Positions 1 through 11,345 are shown, counted from the stretch's first letter. The stretch: 64,000 bases of DNA from Paramarasmius palmivorus (GCA_037176845.1 JAYKXP010000073.1:62001-126000); one strand, 5' to 3'. Translations and numbers: made by a program. The notes: generated by a model from the sequence alone, not told the origin.

Positions 1-581
1 TGCCTTCCAGAAAGATGCTTGACGCTCTCATAGGACTCAGCGAGGCAGTGAAAAATAGTGGACAATACGACCCTTAGATCAAAGCAAAATTCTGGACGAA
101 TCTGGCAGGCATGGCGTCGAAAAACCCGCCCCCAAACCCACCAAAAACAGCCTTCCCGACCCACGTAACCTCATTCAGCTATTTGCGGTACCAAGAGAGC
201 TGCTTCTGCGAGCACAAGGCGTCGAATGGGTGAAGGACTTTGAAATGGCGAAGGAAACCGAAACGAGGAAGAAGACATCCAACAAACGGAAGCCATTACC
301 AAAAGATGCCCCAGAGGAAGACCAAGGCCCAACGGTGGAAGGAAGCGAACAAAAATACTAGAGGAGGTATGGTTACAATACATGGCATATTCTTGTATAT
401 TCATCGTATAATCCAGCAATGCATACTCGTGGAAAGAGCAACGAAGAAACGGATGTCCTCAGTCCTTAGTAGCACGAGCGCAAGGCTCCTTGTCAACATT
501 GCCGTTCACTCAGGAAGTGGCGGAACGACGAAGACGATTACTCGAGTCAAAGGTCAAGGATGGACCGTTTGGCCGAAGGGT
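1..581 (+). repeat. 581 bp dispersed repeat, copy 1
   Basis: Bases 1-581 match 55679-56259 in the same orientation, with only a few substitutions seen by eye (for example near 428, 565 and 572). The left limit here is the window edge, so this copy may extend further left. Right of about 581 the two copies diverge abruptly. A frame open from about 112 to 360 encodes a Pro- and Lys-rich peptide (LIQLFAVPRELLLRAQGVEW, then a charged tail). It is probably an exon fragment of a gene or transposon carried by the repeat. I do not recognise the family. Confidence 0.9.
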
Positions 582-771
582 CGACTCATTCGGAAGCACC
601 ATTGGTCCAGATGATTCCGTTAGGCTGGAATTTGAGGAGTATCTGGAGATGAAAGCAGCGAAAGCGGCTGGAGAGAACGACAATCTTCTCTTTGGAGGTT
701 CCAGTCGGTTCTGGCATTCAACTTGTCGGGAGGCGAGGGAAAGAGAGGGAACGCATGCTCGGAAATCCTGA
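430..771 (+). CDS. Open segment continuing out of the repeat, partial hypothetical
   Basis: An open frame runs from inside the 581 bp repeat into unique DNA. Its peptide is hydrophilic and helical (TQEVAERRRRLLESKVKDG, then RLEFEEYLEMKAAKAAGEN). In the second repeat copy the same frame leaves the repeat and diverges at once. It could be the last exon of a gene whose first part is lost or lies left of the window. No start codon or clear splice site was assigned and no family is recognised. Confidence 0.3.
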   Translation, partial: WKEQRRNGCPQSLVARAQGSLSTLPFTQEVAERRRRLLESKVKDGPFGRRVDSFGSTIGPDDSVRLEFEEYLEMKAAKAAGENDNLLFGGSSRFWHSTCREAREREGTHARKS

Positions 772-1013
772 TCCCTATTCTCGTTTTATGGACTAGCGAA
801 ACCCTGTGCCTCTTATCACTCTCTACCGGTCACCCTGTGCCTTTTATCGCCCCCTACTAGCTGGTGAAAACTTGTACCCGTTCCCTTGTCTTTGTATTCT
901 GTCTGTCGGTGAAACTTTGTAATCAATTTGATTCTTTGTATTTCTGGGCAAAAGGTTTAAATACTACAGCGATCAGTGGAATCGTCACCGCATCTTGAAC
1001 CGCGACATCCACC

Positions 1014-1644
1014 ATGCCTTGTATTTTGTATTAGCGTTATCTCTCCACCGACCCAGCCTCCAGTTTCAACCTGGCGATCTCCTAAGAAGCCGCCTATCCT
1101 CAAACTGCTAGAGCAGCAAGTTGAAGATTATTTGGAGTCTTGCAATGATGTCCACGAAGTAATGGAGGAACTGGAAGTACTTTTGATGCTGACAATGGGG
1201 GAACCCAACACCCCAGACGCTTCGGTGAGTTCTTTAGACGCCTAAAATAATGCGTCTTCACCAATAGTTCCCCCTGGATATGTGTCGGCAGTGTCCCAAA
1301 ACCCTGGTCAAGAAGCTACGTCAGTCTCTTCATCCTTGGTGAGGTCCCTTCATCTTTGGCGCAGAGCTAATTTCGCTGAGCTACCTGCATAGGTCTCAAC
1401 AGGGTCAAACCCTCTCAAGAGGAAGCGAGCGTCTTTGGAGGATCAAAGCCAAACAATTCTTCGTTGCACTGCTTCACAGCTAGAGCTGGTCACACCGCCA
1501 AACAAACGCACTCGAACACTCTGCAGTCCTACTATCCGTTCATCCCTTACTCTCATCCCCATCGACTCTCTGCGCCGCCTCTCGTTCGCCTCTCGTACTC
1601 GCGCAATTAGTAAATGTATTCACCGCAGTCGTCTAAAATCATAA
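1014..1644 (+). CDS. Small multi-exon hypothetical protein
   Basis: An ATG with good context at 1014 can be spliced from 1020 to 1064 (intron GTATTT..CAG). It then reads a short helical protein, MPFSTWRSPKKPPILKLLEQ followed by an acidic helix ending PNTPDAS at 1224, where a consensus GTGAGT donor follows. Further downstream a segment at about 1410-1644 reads NPLKRKRASLEDQ and then a Ser/Arg-rich tail to a stop. The frame through the middle exon (from 1268) could not be joined cleanly, so the 3-prime model is uncertain. A decayed gene is possible. Confidence 0.35.
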
Positions 1645-1730
1645 CATTGTGACTAGTGGTGCATCAACATATTTGACCTATTTATCCAAGAAAGAAGGCT
1701 AAGACTAATATCGGTAGCAGCACGAATGAT

Positions 1731-4402
1731 CTAAGGCTCGGCAATGCTGAGTCCTGGGACAGAGGCCCCTGGTAGCCATACTCGTGAACACACAGCAAGG
1801 AATTGGTCTGCCAGTCTTTCATTCTTAGCAGCAATCTCGGTGCTACGTCTGACATATTTGATACTATCCTTCCACCCCCGAGTGCTATACAGCGTAGCAG
1901 ATTTGCTCTCTATTTGCTTGAGCCGAGTCTGGAACCATACTTCCGCAGAGGATGACCAGTAGCCGACATTGAGGCCTGAAGTTCTCCACGAGATTGGCTT
2001 CGGCCACCAAGTTTTTTTTGAAATTGTGAACGTGCCATCACGCTTCTTTTCCGCTGTAACGAAAGAGATCAGAATTGAGAGTGAAAAGGATACCACATTG
2101 AGTTTTTACCTTGGACATCGTAGGCACCACACACAAGGTCCAGCTCCTCCTCTGTGAGATGATCGTCCCAGTACTGGTCAGACTCAGTCACAATGCACTC
2201 CCCGTAACCTCGCAGCTCAGGAGCATTTCCCGCAGGTCCTGCACCATTCCAAGATATGACACTACGTGCGATTCTTCCAACAATACCACCGAGCCGAAGT
2301 GCAGCTTGACCTCTTGGAGTATGAAGGAAACGATTCCTATGGTGGACATAGGTTATGTAATCAACAGACTCGAACTTGTGATCCTTTGTGCGGAAACCCA
2401 AATATGAGGGGCTTCGAAATCTTGGATTTGCACGTGGACGGGTGGACACACAGGTTTTAATGAATGTTCGAAACGCTATTCCCCGATCTATAAGCTTTGG
2501 TATCAACTCCTTTGCTGAATGCCCCCAACCATGCCTCGCTACTTCAAGAACAGCGGCCGCGTCTGGGATAGCGAGGTGGAAGTCGGCTCCATCAGAACCC
2601 CAATGAAGAAGATAGTATTTCGTCTCAGGAGACGAGATGGTTGTTATTTTGAAAGGCCAAGGCTTCTGTATCACACAGTCCTCGTTGCTCGAAAAAAGGT
2701 CAAGGGTGTCCCGCCAGTTGACAGAGAGAAGGTCAGACTCATTTAAGAAAACCGAGATGAAAGTGCGGAAGGATTCGCGAAATTCGTGGGTGACAGTCTC
2801 TTTGTTAGCACCGACGAGTTTCTCGACATCAGACCAAGGAACTGGGGACGTAGATAGTCCAGTACTGGAATTGGCGATCATACCAAAACGGTAACGCGCA
2901 ATATCTTGTACGGTTGACACCTGCACACTATGCTGAAGCTCTTCCTCGTACAGTTGACAGTAGAGACTGGATGAATATTCTGTGGAAGTTTTTTTCGCAG
3001 CATCTGGAACATGAACAGCCGCCGAGTGCTCGTCGATATGAATTGGGGTAAATGAACCGTCTTTGTCATGGTCGAAATCTTCAATGTCATCCCCGAACTC
3101 CGTGCAGATATCCCATTCATCACGCACGGAATCGTATCGACGCTGATGATGGCTGTATCGGCTCCAGTAGTACTGGTAGTTGTGCCGGCCTGCGAAAGTT
3201 CTGATCCTATGCCCAGAATCATATACCCAATACAAAACTACGGCACCACGTTTGCCCGGAGGAAGATCCTCTCCAGCGTGGGCCTCCCTCTGCAGCCTAG
3301 AAGCACGTGCATCTTCGCTCTCAGACAACAGATACTTCTCACGAGAAGCTTCTCGTCGCTTGAAGAATTGGGCATAGTGTTCATTCGGTAGCTGGCCCGT
3401 CCCTTGATTGACTGGTGGCATTGGAATGGAATCCAGACCATTCGAAGGAAAATCCACATGAACTTCCGTGGAGGTCTTCACCAAAGGGGCCTGTTTCATG
3501 GCTGCGGCAATCTCTTCACGACTGGGGATATAGCCATCCATAATACGGGGAGCATTGGCAAGTCGATCGTGTTTGCCCCAAGACAGGGCGGAGGGTATGT
3601 TGAAACGTGCCATGACTGGCACATAGGAAAAACAGCCAGAGGCTTCTTTTACATCAATAAAGGCGCCAATATAAGGGGATTCAAAGGCTGTGTATCGCCA
3701 GTCATTCATCCAGACCGCCGATAATTGGAGATCCTGCTGAATAAACTCGATTACTTCCTCGGTAGTAAATACAGCATCGACGAAGTCGGATTTTGCAATG
3801 AGTTCCCGATGATACTGGAAATATCGGGCGAAGAAATTTATGACTCCCAAGAGAGCCATGAAAGCATCCCTGGACGCTAAAGCCTGATGACGAGCAACGG
3901 CCTCGGATTTATGTCTTCGTATGTACCCGAACTGTCTCGGCCATGGCCAAAGGCGAAAACGAGGCGATAAGGGGACACGCGTCATCTGGATGAGACGGTT
4001 GTACAGGGCGTGGAGGTTAACTTCAAGGGATTCCCATTGATCGATCGTTGATTGCGTGAGTATGTACTGGCCGTCCGTGTCGAGGATGACAGGTAAGGTG
4101 TGAAAGGTGTGGTTGAGAGGCTTGAGCCAATCCGAGGCTAAGGGATTTCGTGCTGGAATGAAAGCTAGATAAGGAGTATCTTCAAACATCCAACGCGGGT
4201 TTTGAAAGTCGGATAGCGAACGCTGTGACTGAGGGATAAGGGAAGACTTTGGGGGTGATATGGGAAAGTTCCGCGGAAAGTATTCTCCGACTCTGATAAA
4301 AACATCTTCATCGATCAGCGCAACGCGGCCTTGGGTGCGTAAAGAGAGGGAGCTTAAGAACCATTGAGCAAGGAGACAGCAACGTAGAACCATTTTACCC
4401 AC
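1731..4402 (-). CDS. Large agaricomycete-type protein of unknown function
   Basis: Two exons, 4402..2110 and 2053..1731, join across a 56 base GTAAAA..CAG intron to give about 871 residues. The join is supported by a smooth continuation (YDVQ/AEKKRDGTFTISKK). The protein is rich in aromatic residues and has no obvious signal peptide, membrane segment or catalytic motif that I recognise. It has a basic and acidic middle part and a C-terminal half with conserved-looking Trp-rich blocks (TWWPKPISWRTSG). Proteins of this general look occur as multicopy unnamed families in mushrooms; this is an impression from composition. The first ATG (4402) and the one three codons later are both usable, and an upstream exon cannot be excluded. 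Confidence 0.75.
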
Positions 4403-4986
4403 CTGCTATCCTTTGCGTTGTTGGTTGAACCTGCCATTGAATTTGCAGTTGAAGACTGACGATGGAATGTAGCCTGATGCCGACGAATAGAGACCGTGAC
4501 GAGGACGAGGAACGAGCAAGCGTGCAAAACGAAGGGTTAACCCTTCGGAGCACCAGTAATTTAGAAACCGAAGATTGCAACGATTCAGATCTAAGTATAC
4601 AGACGCGGACGCGGAATCATGTGTTGCTTATTACTTAATCTAGCCAGGGAGCGCCGGCCTACCAACCACCACCACACCTCGTCACTACCGCCGCGACCAT
4701 TGCTACCGTCGATGCACTGATCGACGAGACTCCTGCGGTGAGGAAAATTCAAACATCTTACGCATATCACGCTCATTTCGACCGCCTTTACTGGGGAGGT
4801 GCACCGTAGACTTTGACAGGGCTGTCGATTGATGGACCCGACTAAATCTAGCGACTCCCAGCCGCATCGTTTTTCTACGGAGCAGCAAGAAGATGACACT
4901 ACTGGCACATGACGACACCGCTTCCCAAACCCCAACGACACTGCCTCCTGTGCACGTTTTAGGATGAGAGGGAAGAATCCGAGGCA
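4403..4986. other. Intergenic stretch with an E1-end-like palindrome
   Basis: No convincing gene. Positions 4530-4547 read cgaagggttaacccttcg, a perfect 18-base palindrome. Together with its flank (ggagcacc) it matches the outer end of the E1 repeat (ctccggagggttaaccc at 48957-48973 and 61341-61357), in the orientation of copy A. It is probably a stub of an old E1 insertion or a shared target motif. Confidence 0.4.
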
Positions 4987-5522
4987 TCATGATACATCCA
5001 CCAACACAACCCGTTCTTCCAATCCTTCCAGCGAAAACTCCCCGTTACCTTGCTACGCTGCAGAACATTCATGACCTCTGGGCACATATCGACACTCAAC
5101 AATGTCATTCATGCCCAATCTCATCTTATCTCTGACCTCCTCAATGTCGTGAATGGTCATAGTTCCCTCATCTCGCAGCTGGTTCAGACCCAGGCAGCTC
5201 TGTTTGCCGCAGCACCCAAGTGTCTGCGCCTGGTGTCGAGAACTTTCCAGACAAAGCGCGGAACGTCGGCGAAAACATACCTCATTCAGACGCTCACATG
5301 GTACCGACTATTCCTCCTCTTTCCGATGCGGATGTCAAAACTGCGTCGTTGTCAAATTCTTGCCCTCCAGATCACGAACCTTCCTCCCGTACGGCCACCG
5401 TATCTGCTTCATCTCCCCTCGGAAGCATGCGCGGTCTTCACAAGCCAATGCTTTGCCCAAATTGCGTGGGTTATTCAATAAGGGCCTATATAGGCTCGGA
5501 TTTTACTATCGTCTTTATTTGA
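4987..5522 (+). pseudogene. Frameshifted coiled-coil hypothetical gene
   Basis: A plausible coding sequence starts at ATG 4987 and reads LQNIHDLWAHIDTQ, shifts frame near 5097, continues NNVIHAQSHLISDLLNVVNG and SSLISQLVQTQAALFAAAP, and shifts again near 5219 to VSAPGVENFPDKARNVGEN and on to a stop at 5522. The heptad-like Leu/Ile spacing suggests a helical, coiled-coil protein. Two frameshifts without plausible introns suggest a pseudogene. No family is recognised. Confidence 0.4.
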
Positions 5523-7064
5523 CGGGAACGATTGGGTTTTCCCTTGAGTCGTATCGGGTCTCTTTGCCTTGTTAATATCCATTTCAGTGTACTATTATAT
5601 TGTTATTTACCGTAATTAGCGGAGTCGGTCAATTTATAGTTGTTTCTTTTTTCTTGTTTCTGGCTCGCCATTTGGTATGAACCCATTGAAAATTTATTAT
5701 TCTACATGACGGGGGAGAAGACCTGTGTCGAGGCGGGAGCTGAACCTTTAGGTTTGGGACCCAAGAAGTAGATACCATTCCACAGTCAATAGTACATACG
5801 AGCAAGAATACAACCACAATTTATTATTTACTACGCTTCGGCCCATCGGTAGCAAAAATTCAAGACGTTATGATGTACTCCCGACTTTCACCATCGAAAT
5901 ACCACAGCCATTCGAAACCCTGTAGTGGTAAATGGACCCTCAGCGCGTACGCACCAGTGGAGGGACCAAAACATTTTGAATTCGAGTACGACATTGGCCC
6001 AGAAGTGATCATCTCATACCGTTGAACTATGGTGGAGAGAGTACAGAGGATGAGCGATACGTCGAAAGAGGCGGGACTGCTGAAGAATGAAATGATCGTG
6101 CGGGAAACGAGCGAAATGACGATATGAGAAGACTCAATATTCAAGTATTGAGCTATACAACTGAACACCATGAAAACACGCACATGAACTGAAGCGTTCG
6201 AGCGACGAGGTATCAGAGTAGAGTTGCGTCGATGCCGACCTGTGGCAGAATGAACAGAACAGCTGCTGCATGCAGTCGGAGTGATTCGCATCGTGGTGAG
6301 TAAACGGAAGGGTAGCTTTCCTTCAGCTGAATAACTAGTGTATCCTGAGCTAAACAAACGAGCTTGGCTTGATTATGCGGTACATGAAGCCCTGGCCAAC
6401 GCCTACGTATTAATCAAAGGTATAAAAAGAACAGGATTGGCCGAAAGTCGTGCTTCCTGCCCTTACAAAATCCAACCGTCTCTGTTCAATCCTGGTGTCG
6501 ATGTCTTTCCATAAATCAACTCTTCTTCCAGCTTTCATCACCATCAGGCTCCTCGCTTTGATGCATGAGGATTGGCAGCGTGCGGTCTGCCAACATCGCC
6601 TCAGGCAGCCTCGACGCCAACTTACGTCTCTCAAGCCTTTGATGATCACGTAGAGGACTCCAGCCTTTTTTTGGGGGGCTCGTATCAGCGTTATTGTGAG
6701 GGCGAATTGGAAGAGGATGCTGACGACGACGATCCTCGGTTCAGCGACTCCGTTTGTGGCACTCGGTGGCTTCAATAACTTTTTGTCCCATACGCCCTGC
6801 TAACGTCTTCTTGTTTTGTATATTTCAACGAGCTTGTTTTGTGTTGATGAGTCGTGCGATTAAAAGGCTTGAATTCTTGAATAAAGTTGTGAACACGTCC
6901 GACGCGAAATAGGTGTTGGCTTGCGAGATGGTATCAATTGAGTGTTCTACACAAATAAGGGTGACCAGAAGCGTTAGCAGAATGAGAGGATGGCTGTCAA
7001 GACACTCACCAGCGTCCAGAGATCAATCCAACGCCTCCCCGAGTATGAGTTTCGCGTCGCTCTT
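5523..7064. other. Gene-poor stretch with two weak open frames
   Basis: On the minus strand 6357..5860 is open for 165 codons and its last third (KCFGPSTGAYALRVHLPL) could be an exon. On either strand 6410-6778 is open. Neither has a recognisable motif or a clear splice model. Nothing else is visible. Confidence 0.2.
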
Positions 7065-7207
7065 GCTGCGCATATTATAAATGAGAATCCAAACTCATAT
7101 ATAACAAACAGCTACTCACCTAGACGCCTCTCTCTCAGATTGCCATCAACGCTGCGCAGGTTATAAATGTGATTATAAACTCATATATAACAAACAGCAA
7201 CTCACCT
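7065..7207 (-). repeat. Tandemly duplicated intron-like module
   Basis: Two copies of an approximately 56 base segment (7065-7121 and 7151-7207) share tcatatataacaaacagc and other blocks. Read on the minus strand each begins GTGAGT and ends GCGCAG, so each looks like a complete intron. They flank a 31 base segment (7122-7151) that could be an exon. A TATAAAA box lies upstream on the minus strand at 7354-7360. The likely reading is a short spliced minus-strand transcript with one intron duplicated. Its longest frame (MLGLRPSGLAGRDLFGLPGR) is short and unrecognised. Confidence 0.5.
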
Positions 7208-7353
7208 GGTGTTGGTTTTGTGTTGGTGCTAGCGAAGAGAGAGATGGTGTGGGAGAGCCTTCCTGGTAGTCCGAACAAGTCGCGACCTGCCAGGCCCGAA
7301 GGCCGTAAACCAAGCATCCGGGGCTGAGGGCTGGAGACCGCAACCCTGGTTGC

Positions 7354-7360
7354 TTTTATA
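7354..7360 (-). promoter_or_regulatory. Possible TATA box for a minus-strand transcript
   Basis: TATAAAA on the minus strand, about 150 bases before the first GTGAGT of the duplicated intron modules. This is the only support. The divergent TET/JBP-like gene starts 60 bases to the right, so this interval would be a shared promoter region. Confidence 0.25.
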
Positions 7361-7419
7361 GGCAAGGTGTGGGAAGAGTATTTTGTTGAAGAGAATCAAC
7401 AAACGCGACAGGGACACAC

Positions 7420-9204
7420 ATGACTTTCTCACCATCGACATGTGATCTCATCGCGTTCTTTCCATCCTCCATGTCGACTCCTGGGGTCTACCTGACAAGA
7501 AGCGTCAGGCGAGCACTTGACGAATGGTTCCCGGCAACGGAGCATTCAACTGTCACTTCGGAACTGCTGCTGGGAGATTTGGTGGACCACCGCTTCTTTC
7601 ATGAGGTCCCGGAGTTATCGAATATCGATCCTTGGTTTTTGGAGGTCGAGGAGAACGACGTGGATGGGAGTAAGAGGGAAAACGCCAGGTAAGTCGGTCT
7701 ATTCTCACTTCCTTGAGCGTCTGCTTACCGTAGGTCAGTCCCAGCTGTCCAAAGCGCAAAGGCTCTCCCACCCCTTCCGTGAGCAACAGGTCGGTCAAGA
7801 AACAGAAATCTTCGGGAAAGGGCGTCAAACACCAACCTCCTGCAGCGGAATATAAGTCAGCTGCTCTTTCCAGTCCACTGAAGCTCTGCTAAAGCTCTTT
7901 CCTACCCCAGACGCTCTTTGCCTTTGCCTCAAATCCCGAAGATCAGCTCTGATCTAGATTGGAAAAATCGAAAGAAGGCTCGAAGTCTTCAAGGCCTTAA
8001 CATTCGGGTGGAGCATTTCCTTGCAACCTCGGGGTTCAACGACATCCAGAAGAACTCCAGGATCTCCAAGCCTTGCTGGCAAGGGCTCAACATCTCAGGC
8101 GACTTTCGAAAGATCATCAAGAAGATGCTAGGCCCCGGCAAGAAACTCCAAGGCTTGAGTTTAATTTGGTTCAATGAGTGCGCTGCATCTCTCCTTTCTC
8201 TTCTCTTTGCCGCTGTTTACCTACAAACCCAGCAGCTCTGAGACCTTCATCTGCGATGCTCAAGGCAGAATCGTGGTATACCGCTCAGCTATCACCGACA
8301 ATATGCGACGCCGAATCCTTCAGGATACTATCAGGGAGGCTGCCGCGTTTATGGCCCAAACCAAGGCTCCCGCTGCTTCGGACATCACAGCGAACTTGCG
8401 TGGAAATCACTGGTACTGTATCGTCGGGTACGATCGCAACAACAAGAAGAAACCGCAGCTGAGCCTCTGGCACCAGGAGAACCAGAGGGTGGTGGATGAA
8501 TTCTTCACAAAAGAGGGGTCTGTTTTTGCAGAGCTCACTGCTTATGGGTGCGGCCTTCTTCGACGGGTCTTCCCAAAGGTAGCGGAGCGTTTTGAGAGCT
8601 GCTCTAAGAGGCTATGGAAGAGGCACCGCATCCGAGCGCCCTATGGGCTGTTCTTCAACTGGTGCCTCAATGGAGTGGTCTCAGGTGTTCCTCGGGTTCA
8701 CTGTGAGCCCCATGTTGACTTCAAGAACGTCGCTCTGGGTGTCTGCATGGTTTACGTTTATGGTCACTTCAACCATAGGGAGAAATGCTGGCTTGTGATC
8801 TGGGAAGCCGGCATCGCGCTGGAGCTTCCTCCAGGAGTCTTTGTCATTTATCCTTCTTCGCTGTTCCTCCACTTCAACGTAGATATTGAGCGTGAGCACC
8901 TTTCGTGTCCTTTTCCTTTCTCATAATTGAAATAACTCTTTCAGAGCTTGATTTCGTTGTCACAGATGGAGAGAGGCCAACACAAGATAATGCACGCCCT
9001 CTTTGTGAGTGCCGCAACCCCGACGCTGCACATGGCTCCAGCTGGCAGACTGCAGAAGGTCGCGGCTCAATCGTGTGGTTCAATCAGGCGACCATGTTTC
9101 AGACTGCTGAGTTGGGCTACGACACCGTTAAAGCAGCTAAAGAGGCTGGCCTAGCTGGGGTATGTAATAAGACTGCGGATGATGTATTCAGCAATGTGTT
9201 TTGA
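7420..9204 (+). CDS. TET/JBP-like 2-oxoglutarate/Fe(II) dioxygenase
   Basis: Five exons: 7420-7688, 7739-7855, 7911-8177, 8233-8891, 8945-9204, giving 523 residues (start at 7471 also possible). All four introns are 50-55 bases with GT..AG ends and keep frame. The N-terminal third is basic and low in complexity (KRKGSPTPSVSNRSVKKQK). The C-terminal half carries the fold signature: HVD (HxD iron ligands) in VHCEPHVDFKNVALGVC, then a PPG turn, the distal His in LFLHFNVD, and downstream DGERPTQDNARPL and IVWFNQATMFQTAELGY. This matches the fungal lineage-specific TET/JBP group, whose characterised relatives oxidise 5-methylcytosine in DNA. Function here is inferred from family. A KDZ transposase relic lies 30 bases downstream on the other strand, the arrangement known for mobile TET/JBP genes. 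No frame break is seen, so it may be functional. Confidence 0.75.
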
Positions 9205-9233
9205 TAATGGAAATTATGAATTATAATGCGCGT

Positions 9234-9689
9234 CTAATAATAGTAGCCGTTGTGGAGGCGCCAATAACGAGGGTTTTTACCATGCTTCTCCAACCGCTTC
9301 TTCGTGTACTCGTTCCTTTTCCACACTACCACATTGAGAAAGAAATCATAGAAGATTCCGCCCATCTCCCGGCAGATGGGAACAAAGCCGTTAACCCATA
9401 CATTCCTCTGTTCGCAGATGGACGTGTTGAAGGCCCACTTCTCCTTGCCGTCTTTATCAGTCACCATAAGCTCGGGAAACTTGTATGGGTTGCAGTGCTG
9501 GCCGCAGTAGTGGTCGCTTTGCTTGTGCTTGGATTTGAAATGAAACACGTCCACCGGTAGACCGATGTCTTGATAAAAGCCCTTGAGATCAGGTGCGCTT
9601 GTTCGAAGGTACTTTGATACGATGCAGTGCGAGTCGAAGCAAAAGTGGTTGGGTTTTCGCTTGCCTTTGAATGCGTCGTATCCCAATTC
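9234..9689 (-). pseudogene. C-terminal part of a KDZ-type transposase
   Basis: One open segment of about 150 codons. It shows the terminal features of Kyakuja-Dileera-Zisupton transposases: a His/Cys cluster (VFHFKSKHKQSDHYCGQHC), then a block that matches the family pattern E-Q-x-N-V-W followed by G-F-x-x-I-x-R-E-M (CEQRNVWVNGFVPICREM), then FFLN and a basic tail. A minus-strand acceptor (TTAG) precedes the segment at 9690, but no upstream exons with transposase similarity are visible; the DNA there instead looks like an F-box fragment on the other strand. The catalytic acidic residues, expected further upstream, are missing. It ends 30 bases from the stop of the TET/JBP-like gene, so the two are tail to tail and were probably parts of one element. 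Confidence 0.7.
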
Positions 9690-9766
9690 CTAACATGCAG
9701 AGTTGAGTGAATACGCAGGGATGAAAGGACCTCGTGACACTGCTCACAGACGCAACTGCCAATTAC

Positions 9767-10110
9767 CGCCTGAACTTTTTGTATCCATTATCCTGCGTCG
9801 ACCCAGCTCAAATAGGCCACTGTGGTTCTGACGTTCGAGAGGACTGTAAATTTATCAATAGTGCCAGCTGAAAACAGACGCCGGAGGCTTGAGTTTAACC
9901 TCATGGATTTCGCTGCGAGTTTCACGGTATCACGTACCAAGTCGGAGCCTCTGATGATCGTTCAACGAGGATGCCCAGGAAGGAATAACCTAGCGGCAGT
10001 GCAGCACGTGAGGAGTCGGTTCGACCTGCGTTTAACTTTTAACTACCTCACAAGAGCTCACGGCACCCGTCGGAATTGGGGTGGTAATGGGTTGTACATG
10101 TTGCAAGCGT
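9767..10110 (+). pseudogene. F-box-like fragment
   Basis: The plus strand reads NCQLPPELFVSIILRRPSS, which has the shape of an F-box start (LPPELxxxII), then meets stops. A following frame from 9822 to 10112 reads 96 codons of mixed sequence without a clear repeat. The fragment is short and the frame is broken, so this is a relic at best. It overlaps the place where the missing KDZ exons would be expected. Confidence 0.3.
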
Positions 10111-10132
10111 GAAAATCCAAAGTACATCTGCT

Positions 10133-11345
10133 TTAATTACCCGACTCGAGAACATCATGCCAGCTTCCGATGAATGAAAATGCCACAATTTCCGATGGGA
10201 GGTGAAGGCGCCCCAGCATGTCATGAAAGGGCTGAAATAGATCAAGAGCCACACGTTTTGACTCAGGTCGACCATCGATGATCTCCAAACGCTGCAGATG
10301 TGTAGCGGAAGATATTATCCGCTCCAGACCTTCCACCAAAGCCGCGAGGAGCTCTGAGTGGTTGATGTCCCATTGAACTATCAATGTGACGAGTTGCGGG
10401 GCAGCAATTTGCCCAATGGCCTTTAAATGATTAGCATCTAGGTTCCTGGATCCCCGAGTTCGTACCGATAAACGCAACAAAGTTAGTTGCAGGAGTGTTG
10501 TTGGCAGGCAGGGAATGTCACCGGGATCGCTAACCAACAGGCAACAAAAATCGAGATTGCGGATATTGGGAAGGCATCGCACTGTATTGAGTAGTGTATT
10601 TCCACATGCGCAGTAACTGGCGGAGGTGATAGATGGAAAGGATGGGGGCGATTCACTGGGTGGTCCGATTGGGTCCCAGAGCCGTGGAAACCGTGTGGCA
10701 AAATTGATATCCAGGTGAGCGCCGCCATGAGGCTGATAGTAGCTCTCGATGGACTGGAGTATCTCGAGGGGTGCTGAGCTGTTGGTAGGACGATAGGCTT
10801 CGAGGGAGACCATTCTCAAGGTCGTCTGGGAAAAGACTCGCTGGTCGAGAAGGGGTTCCAAAGAAATGAGTTTCGAAAGGTGGGCTGTATCGACTTCTCC
10901 CATTCGCAGGGTCAATGAGACCAGTGGTTTCTGGAGAATGATGGAGAGGCAGGGACATCCATTCGGTTGCCTTTGGGAGCGAGCACCGGGATATTCCTCC
11001 ACAAACATTATCAATGTGAAATGCAACAGTAGGGAGGAAGAGTTCTCAAGAACAAATCTGAGATGATCCAATTCTAAATCGGAGTGGTTGGTGCATCCAG
11101 AAGGATGAGCAAGACAGATACGGCTGAAGATCGACGGACAGGAGAGTACCGCCGACCTGAAATGCATGGAGACATGGGCCAGAGTGAGATGATCGATGGT
11201 GGTGGTATCAGGATGTTGTCTGCGCCAAATATCTTTCGGATATCTAAAGGTTATCCCTGAGCTGGGCATAGCATCACAAATAATCCTCTGGAGAACCCCA
11301 ACTGGAAGACGATAAATGCCAGGTTTTTTGAAGTACAAGGAATCA
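10133..11345 (-). CDS. F-box-like protein, 5-prime exon not found
   Basis: A frame of about 400 codons opens after a minus-strand CTAG acceptor at 11346. It begins YRLPVGVLQRIICDAM, followed by LTLAHVSMHFRSAVLSCPSI, the usual F-box layout in mushrooms (L-P-x-x-V/I-L, later a V-S/C-x-x-F/W-x-x-x-A segment). The rest is Leu-rich with irregular repeats (LVTLIVQWDIN, LERIISSATHLQRLEII), as in F-box/LRR-like substrate receptors of SCF ubiquitin ligases. There is no ATG at the start of the open frame, so a short first exon must lie upstream, probably within 11346-11620. The role as a substrate receptor follows from the family. Confidence 0.65.
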
